In this document: positions 61,083 to 64,000 of the stretch, piece by piece
Numbering within the stretch: the stretch's first letter is position 1
Layout: each line of letters begins with the position of its first letter
NCBI RefSeq assembly: GCF_021026095.1
Contig: NZ_JAJNCU010000001.1
Location: forward strand, 62,001 to 126,000
Reading direction: 5' to 3'
Length of the DNA: 64,000 bases
Source of the DNA: Salinicoccus halitifaciens
GTDB taxonomy: Bacteria; Bacillota; Bacilli; Staphylococcales; Salinicoccaceae
The notes under the pieces: generated by a model
Told to the model about the DNA's origin: nothing
Database searches by the model: none
The model's input: only the letters and a program-made list of their open reading frames with translations
Translations under genes and position numbers: made by a program

Positions 61083-61968
61083 AGGCCGCATCGATAACCC
61101 GGATGTGAAGGAACGCATCCATCAGGTGATTTCGGATTATGAAAAGAAACAGCCGGGAAGTGCGGCACCCGTCCTCCTCGGCTTCTCCTCCGATGAGGGC
61201 GTCAGGCGGAATAAAGGTCATGCGGGCGCAGCGGAGGGGCCGTTCAAAGTCCGCGAGAAGCTTGCAGGCCTGCCGTATACCGAGGAAATCTACGATTACG
61301 GCACCGTGATGGGCACGGAAGACCTCGAGACTTCGCAGCAGGCCCTCGGGTCTGCCACTGCAGAAATCTTAAGAAACGGGGATTTCCCGCTCATCATCGG
61401 CGGAGGGCACGAAACATTATACGGACACTATCTCGGCGTCAGGGAGGCATATCCCGATGCGAAGATTGCGGTTCTGAACTTCGATGCGCATTTCGACCTC
61501 CGGATCGAGGAGCGGGCGACGTCCGGCACGATGTTCTATCAGATACTCACGCAGGATACGGACGTCGACTATTATGTGCTCGGCATCCAGGAAAGCGGCA
61601 ACACCGGCACGCTTTTCGACACGGCGGATGCGCTCAACGTGAACTACGCGAAGCTCGGCGAGATGCGGAGTTCGCCGAAGGTCACCGGCTACATGTTCAA
61701 GGCGCTTGAAAGCTATGACTTCGTCTTTGCGACGCTGTGCATGGATTCGATCGCGACAGCCTATGCGCCGGGCGTCAGCATGTCGCTGCCGAACGGCTTC
61801 ACATCAATGGAGATACACGAATTGATCGAACGGCTTGCGGGTGTTGAAAACCTCGTGAGCTTCGATATCAGCGAGACGGCGCCGCCGCTTGACGAGGGCG
61901 ATCGGACGAGTGCGCTCGCCGCAAGCCTGCTACACAAATTCCTCATTGCAAAGGATGCTTTCAGATGA
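61054..61968 (+). CDS. hutG: Formimidoylglutamase-like (arginase family)
   Basis: ATG at 61054 follows GGAGGGACTGCAA. The 304-residue protein has arginase-family metal motifs: GGGHETLYG (about 109-117), LNFDAHFDLR (about 134-143) and TLCMDSIATAYAPGVS near 225. The C-x-D form of the last motif also occurs in staphylococcal HutG as I recall it, and differs from arginase. It would split N-formimidoyl-glutamate in histidine breakdown, but no other hut gene is in the window, so the substrate is less sure. Confidence 0.8.
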   Translation: MTEIKKQKLEGRIDNPDVKERIHQVISDYEKKQPGSAAPVLLGFSSDEGVRRNKGHAGAAEGPFKVREKLAGLPYTEEIYDYGTVMGTEDLETSQQALGSATAEILRNGDFPLIIGGGHETLYGHYLGVREAYPDAKIAVLNFDAHFDLRIEERATSGTMFYQILTQDTDVDYYVLGIQESGNTGTLFDTADALNVNYAKLGEMRSSPKVTGYMFKALESYDFVFATLCMDSIATAYAPGVSMSLPNGFTSMEIHELIERLAGVENLVSFDISETAPPLDEGDRTSALAASLLHKFLIAKDAFR

Positions 61969-63149
61969 ATGTCATACAATTGAAAAAAGGTGCAGAGAAA
62001 CCTTTCCATAACGGTAAACTGAATATCAACGAAGAAGATTTGAGCGATTCCGTCTTTTTGAAGGACGGCGAAGTGGTCGAACTGACCGATTACCTCGGCG
62101 GATTCATCGGTTATGCGATGATGAGCTTTGAACAGAGGACACACGGCTGGGTTTTGTCACACGACAAAGATGCGCATATAGATGAAGCATTCATCAGGGA
62201 AAAGATCACCGGGGCGATCGAGGACAGGACGCCGCTTTACAACCAGGAGGATACGGACGTCTTCCGCATCTTCAATGAAATCGGCGACGGCATCGGCGGC
62301 CTGTCCATCGACAACTTCAACGGCCACCTGTTCATCACGTATTACTCTGCCGGGATCTATAAGATCCGCAATCTGGTCGTCCAGGTGCTGATAGAGGCAC
62401 TCTCTCCGGACTCGATCACTGAGCAGACGAGATTTTCAATCGATGGCCGGATGCAGATCGAAAACAACCATGTGACGGGCAATGTGCCGGAAAAGATCGT
62501 CGTGACCGAGAGCGGCATGCGCTTCAACGTGCACTTAAAGACCGGCCCGATGACCGGATTGTTCCTGGATCAGCGTGAGACGCGGAAGACGCTCCTCAAC
62601 AATAAAAGATCTCATAACGAAACGTTCCTGAACCTCTTTTCATACAGCGGCTCCTTTTCAGTGGCAGCGGCCATGGCCGGGATGTCGACGACGAGCGTCG
62701 ACCTTGCGGGGAGGACGACGGAACTCGTCACGGACAACTTCAATGTGAACGACCTGCCGCTCGACAACCACCATATCCATATCATGGATACTTTCGACTA
62801 CCTCAAATATGCAGCGAGGAAAAACCATCAGTTCGATGTCATACTGATCGATCCGCCGAGCTTCAGCCGGAACAAGAAGAAAGTCTTTAAAGTCGGGCGT
62901 GACTACCCACAGCTGATCCGCGAGGCGGTGAAAATATTGAAGCCCGGGGGCGAGCTGATCTTGAGCCAGAACCTGGAGACGTTCACGCTGAACCAGTTCA
63001 AAAAGCAGATTGATGAAACGATGAACGGCCTCGGCATCCGCTACACCCTGAAAGATGTCAAGGGGCTGCCGAAGGACTTCAAAACGACCAAAGGCTACAA
63101 GGGCGGCAAGTACTTGAAAATCGTCACGATAAAGCTTGCCAACGATTAG
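61965..63149 (+). CDS. SAM-dependent 23S rRNA cytosine methyltransferase-like (RlmI/YwbD)
   Basis: The 394-residue protein overlaps hutG by 4 nt. It has an N-terminal PUA-like part, an RFSIDGRMQIENN middle segment, LFLDQRETRKTLLNN near 202, and the methyltransferase domain: NLFSYSGSFSVAAAMAG near 221, DVILIDPPSFSR near 285 (DPPSF is the catalytic motif of the RlmI/RlmK group) and ILKPGGELILSQN near 324. It probably makes m5C in 23S rRNA. Confidence 0.85.
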   Translation: MNVIQLKKGAEKPFHNGKLNINEEDLSDSVFLKDGEVVELTDYLGGFIGYAMMSFEQRTHGWVLSHDKDAHIDEAFIREKITGAIEDRTPLYNQEDTDVFRIFNEIGDGIGGLSIDNFNGHLFITYYSAGIYKIRNLVVQVLIEALSPDSITEQTRFSIDGRMQIENNHVTGNVPEKIVVTESGMRFNVHLKTGPMTGLFLDQRETRKTLLNNKRSHNETFLNLFSYSGSFSVAAAMAGMSTTSVDLAGRTTELVTDNFNVNDLPLDNHHIHIMDTFDYLKYAARKNHQFDVILIDPPSFSRNKKKVFKVGRDYPQLIREAVKILKPGGELILSQNLETFTLNQFKKQIDETMNGLGIRYTLKDVKGLPKDFKTTKGYKGGKYLKIVTIKLAND

Positions 63150-63210
63150 AAAACAGGGATTTGGGTATTGTAAACACTAGATAAGTATTCTTATGGAGAG
63201 AGGGTTATTT

Positions 63211-63663
63211 ATGGTTCAATATCAAATCACTGAGCAGAATCTGAAGAAAAAGCAGGAAGAGGCGCAGGAACTGGTCAAGAAAAAAGCGAGGACCTCAGCC
63301 ATCGCCGCAATCCTCCCGATCCCGTTCCTTGATGTCGGCACAGATATGAAGCTGATGAAGGATATATACGGCGAGATCGAAGACATCTTCGAGGTGGACC
63401 ATGATGATGTATCCACGACGAGTGATGACCTCATGACACGTGCATGGGTGATGGCGACGAGCATCGGCAGTGAGCTGATGCGTAAAAACGTCACCCCGTT
63501 CGTCTTCCGCATATTCAGCAAAAAGCAGAAGTTCAGCCGGTTCGGCCTGGTGACACTCCTCGGCAATGTACTCGGAGCGGGCGTCAGCTACTTCCTGATG
63601 AAGAAACTCGGCGATGACCACATCGAACATGTGGTGGAGCATTTGAGGAACCAGGCAGCCTAA
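63211..63663 (+). CDS. Small membrane protein, YcjF/DUF697-like
   Basis: ATG at 63211 follows GGAGAGAGGG. The 150-residue protein has a basic N-terminus with a short coiled region (QITEQNLKKKQEEAQELVKKK), an AIAAILPIPFLDVGTDMKLMKDIYGEI segment that resembles the DUF697 fold found after GTPase domains, and a hydrophobic C-terminus (about 120-140, LVTLLGNVLGAGVSYFLM). Function unknown. A weak sigma-B-like box (GGGTAT at about 63163) lies upstream. Confidence 0.65.
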   Translation: MVQYQITEQNLKKKQEEAQELVKKKARTSAIAAILPIPFLDVGTDMKLMKDIYGEIEDIFEVDHDDVSTTSDDLMTRAWVMATSIGSELMRKNVTPFVFRIFSKKQKFSRFGLVTLLGNVLGAGVSYFLMKKLGDDHIEHVVEHLRNQAA

Positions 63664-63773
63664 ACCTCAGGACATTCTTGTTGGCAATCCCCCGGTCCAA
63701 GGTGATAAAATCATATTAAGCAATGCTGTAAACACAATCAATTCATTTCACGACAAAAAGGAGATAATCAGCA

Positions 63774-64000
63774 ATGGAGCAAAAATCATATTTCATAACA
63801 GACGAAACAGGTATACATGCAAGGCCCGCAACCATCCTCGTACAGACGGCATCCAAGTTTGACTCGGATCTGCAGCTGGAGTACAACGGCAAGAAAGTCA
63901 ACCTGAAATCAATCATGGGTGTCATGTCACTCGGAGTGGGCAAAGATTCGGAAGTCACAGTCTATGCAGATGGGAATGATGAAGAAGAAGCACTGCAGGC
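63774..64000 (+). CDS. ptsH: Phosphocarrier protein HPr, truncated at window edge
   Basis: ATG at 63774 follows AAAAGGAGATAATCAGCA. The visible 75 residues show the active-site His15 (GIHARPA) and the regulatory Ser46 ([11 protein letters not shown]) of Gram-positive HPr. His15 carries phosphate in sugar uptake; Ser46 phosphorylation makes HPr the co-repressor of CcpA. This connects to the cre site seen at 40658. The normal length is about 88, so only the last residues are missing. Confidence 0.95.
   Translation, partial: MEQKSYFITDETGIHARPATILVQTASKFDSDLQLEYNGKKVNLKSIMGVMSLGVGKDSEVTVYADGNDEEEALQ

Overview
The window looks like chromosomal DNA of a moderately halophilic member of the Staphylococcaceae, most like Salinicoccus. 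The reasons are a base composition near 50% GC with staphylococcal-type gene content and order (TcaA-like protein, CapA/CapB/CapD-type capsule genes, pur operon, staphylococcal-type HutG, NsrR/Hmp, HPr), strong AGGAGG-type ribosome sites, and very acidic surface proteins. No rRNA, tRNA, CRISPR array, transposase or prophage gene was seen. The genus is an inference.

Layout. 1-8.6 kb: an edge-truncated C45-type acyltransferase, two zinc-ribbon membrane proteins (one TcaA-like), a BenE-type transporter, a short-chain dehydrogenase, a two-helix K+ channel, a CBS-pair protein and an AprX-like subtilisin. 8.6-9.0 kb: a gene-poor stretch with a candidate small RNA. 9.1-25.2 kb: an exopolysaccharide/capsule locus in two transcription units. 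The first (9071-14282) has a priming sugar transferase, two formyltransferases, two deacetylase-type enzymes and one glycosyltransferase. The second (14777-25137) has Wzz/BY-kinase, a 4,6-dehydratase, flippase, polymerase-like protein, a 457-nt highly structured gap, an aminotransferase, a FemAB-like acyltransferase and small accessory genes. Dehydratase, aminotransferase and formyltransferases suggest an N-formylated 4-amino-4,6-dideoxy sugar.

25-34 kb: MFS and NhaC transporters, a second copy of two genes of the capsule tail (DUF218 and an unknown family), an aldehyde dehydrogenase, a BNR-repeat protein and a CYP152 peroxygenase that has the histidine typical of the olefin-forming OleT. 34-39 kb: a Fur-controlled divergent iron unit (IruO-like reductase against a siderophore ABC importer). 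39-47 kb: amino-acid permease, lipoprotein, a divergent pair of sigma-B stress genes, an Ig-like repeat protein, NsrR/Hmp, a Ca/cation exchanger and a NERD protein. 47-58.7 kb: folD divergent from purEKCLFMNHD, with a PurR-box region between them; purS and purQ are missing from the operon. 58.7-64 kb: two tandem-repeat arrays, a small sigma-B gene, a membrane protein, hutG, an RlmI-like methyltransferase, a small membrane protein and the start of ptsH.

Two themes cross the window. First, many promoters match the sigma-B consensus (GTTTAA, 12-15 nt, GGGWAW), so this is a stress-regulon-rich segment. Second, gene 3' ends carry tandem arrays of hairpin-forming repeats with fixed periods (41 nt at four loci, 52 nt and 51 nt at one). 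All functions come from reading the sequence and knowledge of the families; no database search was run.
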